Shown here piece after piece: positions 1 to 6,187 of a stretch of 6,254 bases of DNA. The notes under the pieces were generated by a model that did no database searches, was not told the DNA's origin, and saw nothing but the letters and a program-made list of their open reading frames with translations. Made by a program: the position numbers and the translations under genes. Origin of the DNA: Flammeovirgaceae bacterium UBA5008 (GTDB lineage: Bacteria > Bacteroidota > Bacteroidia > Cytophagales > Cyclobacteriaceae); assembly GCA_002398365.1 (NCBI GenBank), contig DGYK01000030.1, positions 27,497 to 33,750 of the forward strand. Reading direction: 5' to 3'. Positions within the stretch are counted from its first letter, which is position 1, and each line of letters begins with the position of its first letter.

Positions 1-161
1 ACTTGTCGTTTTTTCGCTACAAGATTTTTTTCAAAACCCCTTAAACGCTTCAAATTCGCATTTTTTTGAGTTTCCATTTTTTCGGAGCTCCAAAGATCAA
101 AATTTCTTTTTTTAATACGCTGCATCTTCGGTACGGTTTAGGGTTTTTTAATCACGTACAG
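1..161. other. T-rich leader without a convincing gene
   Basis: This stretch ahead of the first gene is dominated by T runs (for example 25-31, 61-67 and 107-114). The reading frame of the first gene stays open back to an ATG at 66. The 32 extra residues it would add are Phe-rich and lie before the first strand of the receiver fold, so I read them as untranslated leader. I looked for the Bacteroidota promoter pattern (TTTG near -33 and TAnnTTTG near -7) and found no pair at proper spacing. A promoter for the gene run may still be here, or transcription may enter from outside the window. Confidence 0.4.
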
Positions 162-503
162 ATGAAGGTATTGGTAGTTCACCGGCAAGAGGCAGTTCTC
201 GACAGCATCACACAGCAGTTGGCGAAGTGGCATGTAGAAATCTATAACAACGGACTGGATGCTCTGTTGGCAGCGCGTATTGAAGCATTTGATTTAATCT
301 TATGCGGCAAAGACTTGCCGGTGGTTACCGGTATCGAAATGGTGCGCTCGCTACGCAACTTCGGTCTTAACAAATTAACACCTGTTATCTTATTAGCCGA
401 TGGTACTGAAAGCGAAGAGCACGCACGCATCTATCAAATGCTGAATGTGAACCTGCTAACCATGACTGAAATTGAAGAAATGAAAAACCTCCAAATCGAA
501 TGA
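162..503 (+). CDS. Stand-alone degenerate receiver-like (pseudo-receiver) protein
   Basis: This 113-residue protein has the alpha/beta layout of a response-regulator receiver domain and no output domain. Visible landmarks are strand 1 (MKVLVV, residues 1-6), the strand-3 block (DLILC, 44-48) followed by the loop with Pro53 and Gly57, and strand 4 (PVILL, 74-78). The phosphorylation chemistry is gone. His7-Arg8 sit where the acidic pair should be, Gly49 replaces the phospho-acceptor Asp, Ala79 replaces the switch Thr/Ser, and Met101 replaces the conserved Lys. It therefore probably acts as a phosphorylation-independent interaction module, perhaps binding a partner encoded in the same run. The start at 162 is chosen because strand 1 begins directly there; the in-frame ATG at 66 would add a Phe-rich tail with no receiver homology. 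The stop codon overlaps the start of the TerB-like gene. The receiver assignment comes from motif alignment by eye; an unrelated Rossmann-like fold is less likely. Confidence 0.8.
   Translation: MKVLVVHRQEAVLDSITQQLAKWHVEIYNNGLDALLAARIEAFDLILCGKDLPVVTGIEMVRSLRNFGLNKLTPVILLADGTESEEHARIYQMLNVNLLTMTEIEEMKNLQIE
500..503 (+). promoter_or_regulatory. ATGA stop-start overlap (translational coupling)
   Basis: The ATG of the TerB-like gene and the TGA of the receiver-like gene share bases in the sequence ATGA. Such overlaps usually allow a terminating ribosome to re-initiate, giving coupled and roughly matched synthesis. No Shine-Dalgarno-like sequence precedes this ATG, which fits re-initiation as the main route. 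Confidence 0.75.
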
Positions 504-904
504 GTACAGTAGCCCCCCCAGCTAATACCGCTTATCAACTTGGACTCCTCCACTTTGTTCACGTGCTAATGGCCGCAGATGGAATTATTCACCAGCGTGA
601 ACAAAATGTGTTAGAAGAAATAAAACGAGAAGAAAATATTTCATCCGAGTTATTCGAAGAATTTTGTTACTCAATTCTCGGTAAAAACGAATTGCAAGTG
701 TTTCGTGAAGGAGTGGAACTGATGAATAATGCCACCGATCAAGATCGGTTGTGCGCGTTGGTTCATTTGTATCGCCTGTCAGAAGCCGATGAAAATATTC
801 ATGAAGAGGAAGTTCGTTTCTTGTTTAACTCGCTTAAGCAAACCAAGGTAGATTTTGAGGATGTGGTGCTTGCTTCTCGATTAGCGAAAAGCAAAAAAAA
901 ATAG
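500..904 (+). CDS. TerB-like (tellurite-resistance/DUF533-type) helical protein
   Basis: This 134-residue soluble, all-helical protein carries the two-fold acidic motif of the TerB-like fold. The first copy is MAADGIIHQRE (residues 24-34, with Asp27 and Glu34); the second is SEADENIHEEE (94-104, with Asp97 and Glu104). The two copies lie exactly 70 residues apart. In TerB family proteins these acidic residues sit in paired helices and can bind divalent metal. Family members are linked to tellurite and chemical stress and also occur as stand-alone adaptors next to membrane proteins. There is no signal peptide or membrane segment, so it is likely cytoplasmic. It is probably translationally coupled to the receiver-like gene, which suggests that the two products work together. 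The C-terminus is Lys-rich and ends in a run of nine A bases (893-901) just before the TAG stop. Family membership is fairly clear; the specific role is unknown, and a tellurite phenotype should not be assumed. Confidence 0.8.
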   Translation: MSTVAPPANTAYQLGLLHFVHVLMAADGIIHQREQNVLEEIKREENISSELFEEFCYSILGKNELQVFREGVELMNNATDQDRLCALVHLYRLSEADENIHEEEVRFLFNSLKQTKVDFEDVVLASRLAKSKKK

Positions 905-969
905 TCGAGATACACTTCATTGTGTAGGTGGTCGGCTATCGGAAGTCGCAAAGGCAAACTGAATATACG

Positions 970-1731
970 ATGTCACACACCACTCCTCGTGGTTGGGTAC
1001 CCGATTTACCTGACCATCGCGATCAGCGCTATGATGCGCCACGAAAAGTTGTACGCAAACTTCCTTCCAGTATCAACCTTACCAAACTCTGTCCGCCCGT
1101 TTATAATCAGGGCGATATGAATAGTTGCACCGCACATGCCATCGGTGCGGCCTATCAATTTGAATTACTTCGTCAAAATCGCAAAGATGTTTTTATGCCT
1201 TCTCGGTTGTTCATCTACTACAACGAGCGGGCCATGGAGGGCAACATTAAAAGTGATAGTGGTGCCATGATTCGCAATGGCATAAAAAGTGTGAATAAGC
1301 AAGGTGTTTGCCCAGAAGATATGTGGCCATACAATTTTGCTCTGTTCGCCAGCAAACCCACTACTGCTTGCTATGCCAGGGCTTTGCGTCATCAGGTATT
1401 GTCGTATCATCGGGTGCCACGCTCACTTACGCAAATGAAAAGTTGTCTGGCCGAAGGTTACCCATTCGTTTTTGGTTTTACTGTATTCGATTCTTTCAAT
1501 AGTAAAGAAGTAAAACGCACCGGCAAACTAAACATGCCAAAAAAAACCGAAAAAGACGATGGCGGCCATGCCGTGTTGGCCGTTGGCTATAGCGATAGTT
1601 CCAAGCGATTTATAGTTCGCAACAGCTATGGCTCGAAGTGGGGCAATCAAGGATATTTCACCATGCCTTATAACTATCTGTTAGATGAAGATTTGGCAGA
1701 CGACTTTTGGACGCTACGCGTGATTGAATAA
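970..1731 (+). CDS. C1 family (papain-fold) cysteine peptidase, leaderless
   Basis: This 253-residue protein has all active-site landmarks of clan CA family C1. The oxyanion Gln47 and nucleophile Cys53 lie in YNQGDMNSCTAHA (45-57), the catalytic His200 is in GGHAVLAVGY (198-207), and Asn218 is in the RNSYGSKWGNQGY block (217-229), which matches the NSWG...G.GY signature. It should hydrolyse peptide bonds. The N-terminal GWVPDLPDHRD stretch (8-18) resembles the lead-in common in bacterial C1 peptidases. There is no signal peptide and the region before the catalytic core is under 50 residues, so a classic inhibitory propeptide is absent and the enzyme probably works in the cytoplasm or is controlled by a partner. 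The start at 970 is chosen because the conserved lead-in follows within a few residues; the frame is open back to a GTG at 928 but the extra 14 residues look unrelated. It lies 65 bases after the TerB-like gene and 30 before the next. Substrate is unknown; C1-like transamidase or deamidase activity cannot be excluded. Confidence 0.9.
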   Translation: MSHTTPRGWVPDLPDHRDQRYDAPRKVVRKLPSSINLTKLCPPVYNQGDMNSCTAHAIGAAYQFELLRQNRKDVFMPSRLFIYYNERAMEGNIKSDSGAMIRNGIKSVNKQGVCPEDMWPYNFALFASKPTTACYARALRHQVLSYHRVPRSLTQMKSCLAEGYPFVFGFTVFDSFNSKEVKRTGKLNMPKKTEKDDGGHAVLAVGYSDSSKRFIVRNSYGSKWGNQGYFTMPYNYLLDEDLADDFWTLRVIE

Positions 1732-1761
1732 CGATTTAACTACTTAAGATTAACGAATACA

Positions 1762-2046
1762 ATGGAATGGTTGAAACTGGAAGAGGAACACAAAAACACG
1801 TTTGGCAGAGAGTATGTAGCTTGCCATGAACCCTATGAACGAAATTGGATTATAGAAAACGTAATTCAAGTGTTACCACAATATCGGAAAAGTGTTGTAG
1901 AGACTGCAGTGGTAGAAGTTTGCTCTTCCATGAAAGCAACACCGCGGCATCGAAAAGAATTTTTTACACGCCTCAGTGTCGCCCTGGATGCCAAGCGGAT
2001 TCATGTGCAAGAGCGGTTAAAGAAAGTCAATCATCCTACTTCATAA
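1762..2046 (+). CDS. Small helical protein of unknown function (94 aa)
   Basis: I do not recognise this protein. It appears soluble and mostly alpha-helical. Candidate helices lie at about residues 26-38 (RNWIIENVIQVL), 40-58 (Val-rich and amphipathic) and 61-88, the last one Arg/Lys-rich. There is no signal peptide or membrane span. Two cysteines (21 and 54) and His22 are present but form no known metal-binding motif. It sits between the peptidase (30 bases upstream) and the amidase (19 bases downstream), on the same strand, so it is probably co-transcribed. That position would suit an inhibitor, immunity factor, chaperone or adaptor for one of the two hydrolases, but nothing in the sequence decides between these. 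It is accepted as a real gene because it fills the gap between two certain genes with minimal intergenic space and has a plausible composition. Confidence 0.7.
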   Translation: MEWLKLEEEHKNTFGREYVACHEPYERNWIIENVIQVLPQYRKSVVETAVVEVCSSMKATPRHRKEFFTRLSVALDAKRIHVQERLKKVNHPTS

Positions 2047-2065
2047 CCACAAACAAAACCAGACC

Positions 2066-2644
2066 ATGAAGCAGCAAGGCAAATTTTTACTCCTTTCGGT
2101 GAACGAATTTGATAATTGGCTGAAGGGCCTTCAGCTTAAACGAAAGATTACGCTGATACAAAACCATCATACCTGGTTGCCTAACTATGCAACGTTCGAT
2201 AAGTCAGGTGATCACTTTAAGATGCTGTTCTCCATGGAAAAATCACACATTGAGCGCGGCTTTAGCGAGATCGCTCAAAATCTCACCACGTTTCCGGATG
2301 GTACAATCGCGGTATGCCGATCGTTTGAAACCATTCCGGCCGGTATTAAAGGGGCTAATCAATTTGGTATTTGCATAGAGCATATAGGCAATTTTGACAA
2401 AGGTGCTGACTCAATGCGTGCCGCTCATCGTACAACCATTATCAAAGCAAACTCTTTGCTATTGAAAAAGTTTGGATTGACTCCATCTACCAACTCGGTA
2501 GTGTATCATCACTGGTATGATTTAACTACCGGCAAACGTGTGCCGGATGGTAGCCCTAACACCAAGTCGTGCCCCGGCACTAATTTCTTTGGTGGTAATA
2601 CGATTGAATCTTGTAAAAACAATTTATTGCCCTTATTAACATAG
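2066..2644 (+). CDS. N-acetylmuramoyl-L-alanine amidase (Amidase_2/PGRP fold), leaderless
   Basis: This 192-residue protein belongs to the zinc amidase fold that cleaves the bond between N-acetylmuramic acid and L-alanine in peptidoglycan. Probable zinc ligands are His34 in NHHTW (33-37), His148 or His149 in YHHWYD (147-152) and Cys169 in TKSCPGTNFF (166-175). Lys167 sits two residues before the Cys, as the catalytic Lys128 does before Cys130 in T7 lysozyme. Other family landmarks are TTFPDGTIAVCRS (74-86) and FGICIEHIGNFDKG (100-113), where Glu105 is in the strand that carries the catalytic Glu in AmpD-type enzymes. Where T7 lysozyme has its catalytic Tyr46, alignment by eye gives Gln71. The protein starts directly at the domain with neither signal peptide nor lipobox, so it is probably cytoplasmic: a recycling enzyme, a lysin needing help to reach the wall, or an enzyme on another substrate. 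It follows the small helical gene by 19 bases and precedes the membrane sensor by 36. Confidence 0.9.
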   Translation: MKQQGKFLLLSVNEFDNWLKGLQLKRKITLIQNHHTWLPNYATFDKSGDHFKMLFSMEKSHIERGFSEIAQNLTTFPDGTIAVCRSFETIPAGIKGANQFGICIEHIGNFDKGADSMRAAHRTTIIKANSLLLKKFGLTPSTNSVVYHHWYDLTTGKRVPDGSPNTKSCPGTNFFGGNTIESCKNNLLPLLT

Positions 2645-2680
2645 CTGTGAATACACATACCCACCTTATTACCACAGGCC

Positions 2681-5600
2681 ATGGGAAAAAATCGATTGGA
2701 TAACATACGCGCTCACTTTGTCGGAAAGCTTCCGGTCTATGTCATATCTGGGGTGTTGATTGGCTTAATCTGTTTTTACTATTTCGTTTACTTACCTAAA
2801 AACGAACAGCACCTCAATGAACATGTCGATCGACTGCTCACTAACAAGTCGCAGACGATTTATGAAAAATACAAAGGCTATGAAAATGCACTCAATAGCT
2901 CCGCTCGAACTTATTTTGCCAAATGGCTATTTGATACGCGCAAAACAAATACAACGCTTCAGCTTCTGGAAGCTAACGACACAACCTACTACCAGTTTTC
3001 TAACGGGACGGTAATAGCCAACTTTAAAACAATGGCTCCGGCCGATCTGAAGTACGCACCGATCGATTCAAAATTTAAGTCGCAGATACGTGGTCCACAA
3101 AAAGAAACACCTCATTTGTCGTTGTGGCAAGTGGCATCCGGCAACTATCATTTTGTCTTTGAATTACCGGGTGAGTATTTAGCCTACTCTGAAAAATCCA
3201 AAAAATTAAAAGACAAAGTGGTAGAGCATCCCTATTTGTGGATGAGTGCCAACACCTTCACCGCCAACTTAAAATCATCAGCATTTTTTGATGATTTGTT
3301 TTTAGTTTCCATCTACGAAGATGATCCAAAACACGCGAGCACTCAAGTAAGTGGTTTTGTAAAAGATGGAGTGATTGTTGACAAATCAGTGCTTGGCCTG
3401 ACAAAGTTCACACTACACGACTCCATCAAAGCTGCTGGAGTTGGAATTTTTAACCGAAAAATTGCAGGCGAAACGTATCGCGTGTATGCCAAACGTATCC
3501 ATCTGCAACGCAACTTAGATGTATTTGTCGTTGGACTAATCGATAGCAGTAAGTTTAAAAGAATGGCGACCGATGTGCCTGCCTGGTTTATCATTTTCTG
3601 TATCGTGATTGTTTTGGCTTTGATTTTTTTGATGCCGCTGATAAAGCTTTACGCACTTAATGAAAGTGAACGGCTTTCTGCGGGCGATGCACGCCTGTCT
3701 GTATTTTCAATGATTCTAATCGTCAGCCTCGTTACCATTATACTTTCCGGTAGTTATGTATTCTGGAGCTTTGAGAAGGAAGAAGTAGATAATCAGCTTC
3801 TACAAATCACTAACAAAATTAAAGGAAACACCCATCATCAAATTTCATCGCTTAAAAATTTAGTCAGTGATCCCACACTTTTTCAAAAATCCGTAGATAG
3901 CATTCGGACAAAGCATACTGAGGTCGATTATTACAATGAATTGTTTTCGTTGGACACTAAGGGTAACACGCTGCAAGTCATTGTTGGAAACAATCGCTTA
4001 GACTCCATTTTCAAAACCTGTCCGTATAACCTAAGTTCGAGAAATTACTTTCAAAACATCCGTTCTGCACAGGTCCGACATGATTCGATTGATTATAGCC
4101 TTGTTTCCATAAATTCATTTTCAAGTGGCAGCAGCGAGGCCGCCTTAAGTATTGATTGGAAAGGCGATACGGTTCGTGTCGTTACTGCAAGAATTCCAGC
4201 CATCATCCAATCCGTCATACCTGCACCCTATCAGTTTGCTGTTGTTGATAAAACAGGGGATGTAAAATTCCATTCTGACTGGACCGAGCTTCAATTTGAA
4301 AACTTCATCAGCGAATGCGATGACAATCCGCAGTTGAAAGCCATGGTACAAAACGGAATCACCGGAGACATTGATTTTTCCTATCTCATCAACGATTGTC
4401 AGGGGTACGGCACTCCTCTTATTAAAGATTGGTATCTGATTGTTTATTACGAAAAACAAGCGTTGCGAAATTTGGCAGCCGAAGTCTTTGGGCTATGCAT
4501 TATTACCATCTTGATCGTAGCTCTTTTACTTTGGCTCATTCAATTTGCACTCGCGCAAGATCGCTATCATATTGGTCTGATTAAAACACAGCCGTTCTTT
4601 TACCATTGGCTCAATCCCAATTCTTCTTCCATTCGCAAGTGGATGGCCCTCACATTTTTTAATTTGTATTTGTTCACGTGTCAAACCATTTGGTCCTTCT
4701 TATTCAACTCCCTCATCGCATCCATCTTCTTTATCTTTCTCTCCATTCTTGCCTTTTACATTATTGGATACGGTTGCCTAAACGAAATCAATAAGAAAAA
4801 CATTTTTTCCTCTCGCACGATGTGGTGGCTGGTGATGCTCTTCTTTACCGTATTGGGCTGCGTGCTGGCGGCCGGATGGATACTTCAAAGCATTCGTTTG
4901 GTAATTTTTACCATCCTCTTTCTACTGGGTATTGCTGTGTCCGCGCGGTTATTCCAAAAGTGGGAATGGTCACTCTTCAAAAAGTGGAAACCCTATCTTG
5001 GCTTTCGGACATTTCTCGCTTCATCTTTGCTGGTGATGGCAGTGGGACCTTCGTGGACATTTCTGACTGATCATTATTATTACGCTTCGCTATCCTATCA
5101 CTATAGTTCCGCACTGCATGATTTAAAGAAGCTAGAGGCCTATCGCCTGCGTGATCATGTCATCGACAATTTTACTAACTCCAGCGTGCCTGCATCCTTT
5201 GCTAAGGAAGAGACGAAAAAACAAGATTCTTCTGACATTGCTCTCTATACTTATTTGCAGGAATTTAAATCAAGAGCCGAATCACTCGACTCCTATAGCT
5301 TCGATCGTGTACTGAATGCCGCTCGCTACCAGATTAATCATACGTCTAGTTATATCACTGCCAAAATCCGTACAGAAACACCTGCACTTCAGGTGGTCAT
5401 ACCTGTTCACAAAATTGCTGTCAAACACAATTGGCTTGCCGTTGCAGTTACTTTTCTGGCAATCCTTACAGGCGTACTGATCTGGCAATCGCTAGGCATC
5501 TTGCCACACAAACTATTCTATTCGCCTGTCATTCGACTATGGGAATCACTCCCTGCTAAAAGGAAGAATATCAATTTTGCTAAACAGGAATTTGAAGGCG

Positions 5601-6187
5601 ATGCAGACGAACAGCACCCGTTGCATCACTTAGATGAGGAGATTAAAGACAATTGGATAAAACAGGCAGCAACAGAGTATGACAAACCCGGCTTATCCCG
5701 AAAGGAAAAAGTGGCGGTACAAGAAAAATATCTTTTGCAACTGGAAGTGCTGGCGCATGCGCATTATGCAAAAGCATTAGCGCTCTGTTCACAGGAAGAA
5801 AAATATTTTCTCTTTGATCTTTCAACCGATGGCGTTACCAATTTCGCCAATGAAACGGTGATTGGCTCACTGGCGCACAAGCGATTGATCCGTACCAACC
5901 CTGCTATTGAAATCGTCAACCGAAGTTTCGCGCACCATGTGTTACACAGCTTGACAGCGGAAGAAATCAGCAAGTGGGAAGAAAAAGAAAACAGTCAGGG
6001 AAATTGGGGCAACTTGAAACTCATTCTCATCATCGTGATCAGTGTGGCCTTTGTGTTTCTGTCCTTCACCATTGAAGGATTTATGGGACGTGTGAGCGCA
6101 CTGCTCGCACCGCTGGGACTGATTCTGCCGAAAGTAGTTAGCCTGATTTCGAACTATTCCAGTTTACCTAAACAAGCGATTAAATAA
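2681..6187 (+). CDS. Large polytopic membrane sensor with tandem Cache-like domains and C-terminal winged-helix-like module
   Basis: This 1168-residue protein has about 11 membrane segments: roughly residues 17-36, 301-322, 340-361, 598-620, 656-672, 678-699, 713-733, 737-756, 776-796, 915-936 and 1112-1131. Basic loops (for example 757-770) support a cytoplasmic N-terminus. Three large parts face outward. Residues 37-300 form a Cache-like sensor region. Residues 362-597 form a clearer dCache-type region with the YNLSSRNYFQNI motif (449-460) and the VVDKTGDVKFHSD strand-turn-strand (521-533). A smaller loop covers 797-914. The cytoplasmic part, 937-1111, has a charged linker, then helices at about 1021-1034 and 1036-1046, a third helix at about 1055-1067 and a wing at 1069-1083, resembling a winged helix, followed by a Glu-rich helix and the last membrane span. 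I see no histidine-kinase, GGDEF, methyl-accepting or Walker A motif. It probably senses an extracellular or periplasmic ligand and signals through protein contacts. The start at 2681 is followed by a typical first membrane anchor. Exact family unknown. Confidence 0.85.
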   Translation: MGKNRLDNIRAHFVGKLPVYVISGVLIGLICFYYFVYLPKNEQHLNEHVDRLLTNKSQTIYEKYKGYENALNSSARTYFAKWLFDTRKTNTTLQLLEANDTTYYQFSNGTVIANFKTMAPADLKYAPIDSKFKSQIRGPQKETPHLSLWQVASGNYHFVFELPGEYLAYSEKSKKLKDKVVEHPYLWMSANTFTANLKSSAFFDDLFLVSIYEDDPKHASTQVSGFVKDGVIVDKSVLGLTKFTLHDSIKAAGVGIFNRKIAGETYRVYAKRIHLQRNLDVFVVGLIDSSKFKRMATDVPAWFIIFCIVIVLALIFLMPLIKLYALNESERLSAGDARLSVFSMILIVSLVTIILSGSYVFWSFEKEEVDNQLLQITNKIKGNTHHQISSLKNLVSDPTLFQKSVDSIRTKHTEVDYYNELFSLDTKGNTLQVIVGNNRLDSIFKTCPYNLSSRNYFQNIRSAQVRHDSIDYSLVSINSFSSGSSEAALSIDWKGDTVRVVTARIPAIIQSVIPAPYQFAVVDKTGDVKFHSDWTELQFENFISECDDNPQLKAMVQNGITGDIDFSYLINDCQGYGTPLIKDWYLIVYYEKQALRNLAAEVFGLCIITILIVALLLWLIQFALAQDRYHIGLIKTQPFFYHWLNPNSSSIRKWMALTFFNLYLFTCQTIWSFLFNSLIASIFFIFLSILAFYIIGYGCLNEINKKNIFSSRTMWWLVMLFFTVLGCVLAAGWILQSIRLVIFTILFLLGIAVSARLFQKWEWSLFKKWKPYLGFRTFLASSLLVMAVGPSWTFLTDHYYYASLSYHYSSALHDLKKLEAYRLRDHVIDNFTNSSVPASFAKEETKKQDSSDIALYTYLQEFKSRAESLDSYSFDRVLNAARYQINHTSSYITAKIRTETPALQVVIPVHKIAVKHNWLAVAVTFLAILTGVLIWQSLGILPHKLFYSPVIRLWESLPAKRKNINFAKQEFEGDADEQHPLHHLDEEIKDNWIKQAATEYDKPGLSRKEKVAVQEKYLLQLEVLAHAHYAKALALCSQEEKYFLFDLSTDGVTNFANETVIGSLAHKRLIRTNPAIEIVNRSFAHHVLHSLTAEEISKWEEKENSQGNWGNLKLILIIVISVAFVFLSFTIEGFMGRVSALLAPLGLILPKVVSLISNYSSLPKQAIK

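Noticed and set aside
2..31. CTTGT...ACAAG stem followed by seven T bases, as a terminator of an upstream gene.
   Set aside because: Five base pairs with a 12-base loop is too weak, and the whole region is T-rich, so the T run is not informative.
66..161. Longer N-terminus for the receiver-like protein starting at the ATG at 66.
   Set aside because: The extra 32 residues are Phe-rich, derive from a T-rich leader and precede the first strand of the fold; the ATG at 162 fits the domain start exactly.
734..749. Near-perfect palindrome ACCGATC-AA-GATCGGT inside the TerB-like gene, as a possible operator.
   Set aside because: Seven-base arms with a short spacer are expected a few times by chance in a window this long (about 6254 x 9 spacers / 4^7), and the site is well inside a coding region.
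911..926. Hairpin TACAC-TTCATT-GTGTA in the gap after the TerB-like gene, as a possible terminator.
   Set aside because: The stem is only five base pairs, AT-containing and not followed by a T run, so it is not a credible intrinsic terminator.
893..927. Nine-A tract at the end of the TerB-like gene as a programmed frameshift site joining it to the peptidase.
   Set aside because: A -1 shift reaches a TAG at 925-927 after only eight codons and a +1 shift also stops before the peptidase start, so no fusion would form.
2119..2135. Inverted repeat GCTGAAGG-G-CCTTCAGC about 53 bases into the amidase gene, as a possible regulatory hairpin.
   Set aside because: About one eight-base arm pair of this kind is expected by chance in the window. 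It encodes ordinary residues of the protein and nothing else supports a role, though a 7-bp RNA stem is possible.
2645..2677. CTGTG...CACAG inverted repeat in the 36-base gap before the membrane-protein gene.
   Set aside because: Five-base arms with a 23-base loop are too weak to call a terminator or operator.
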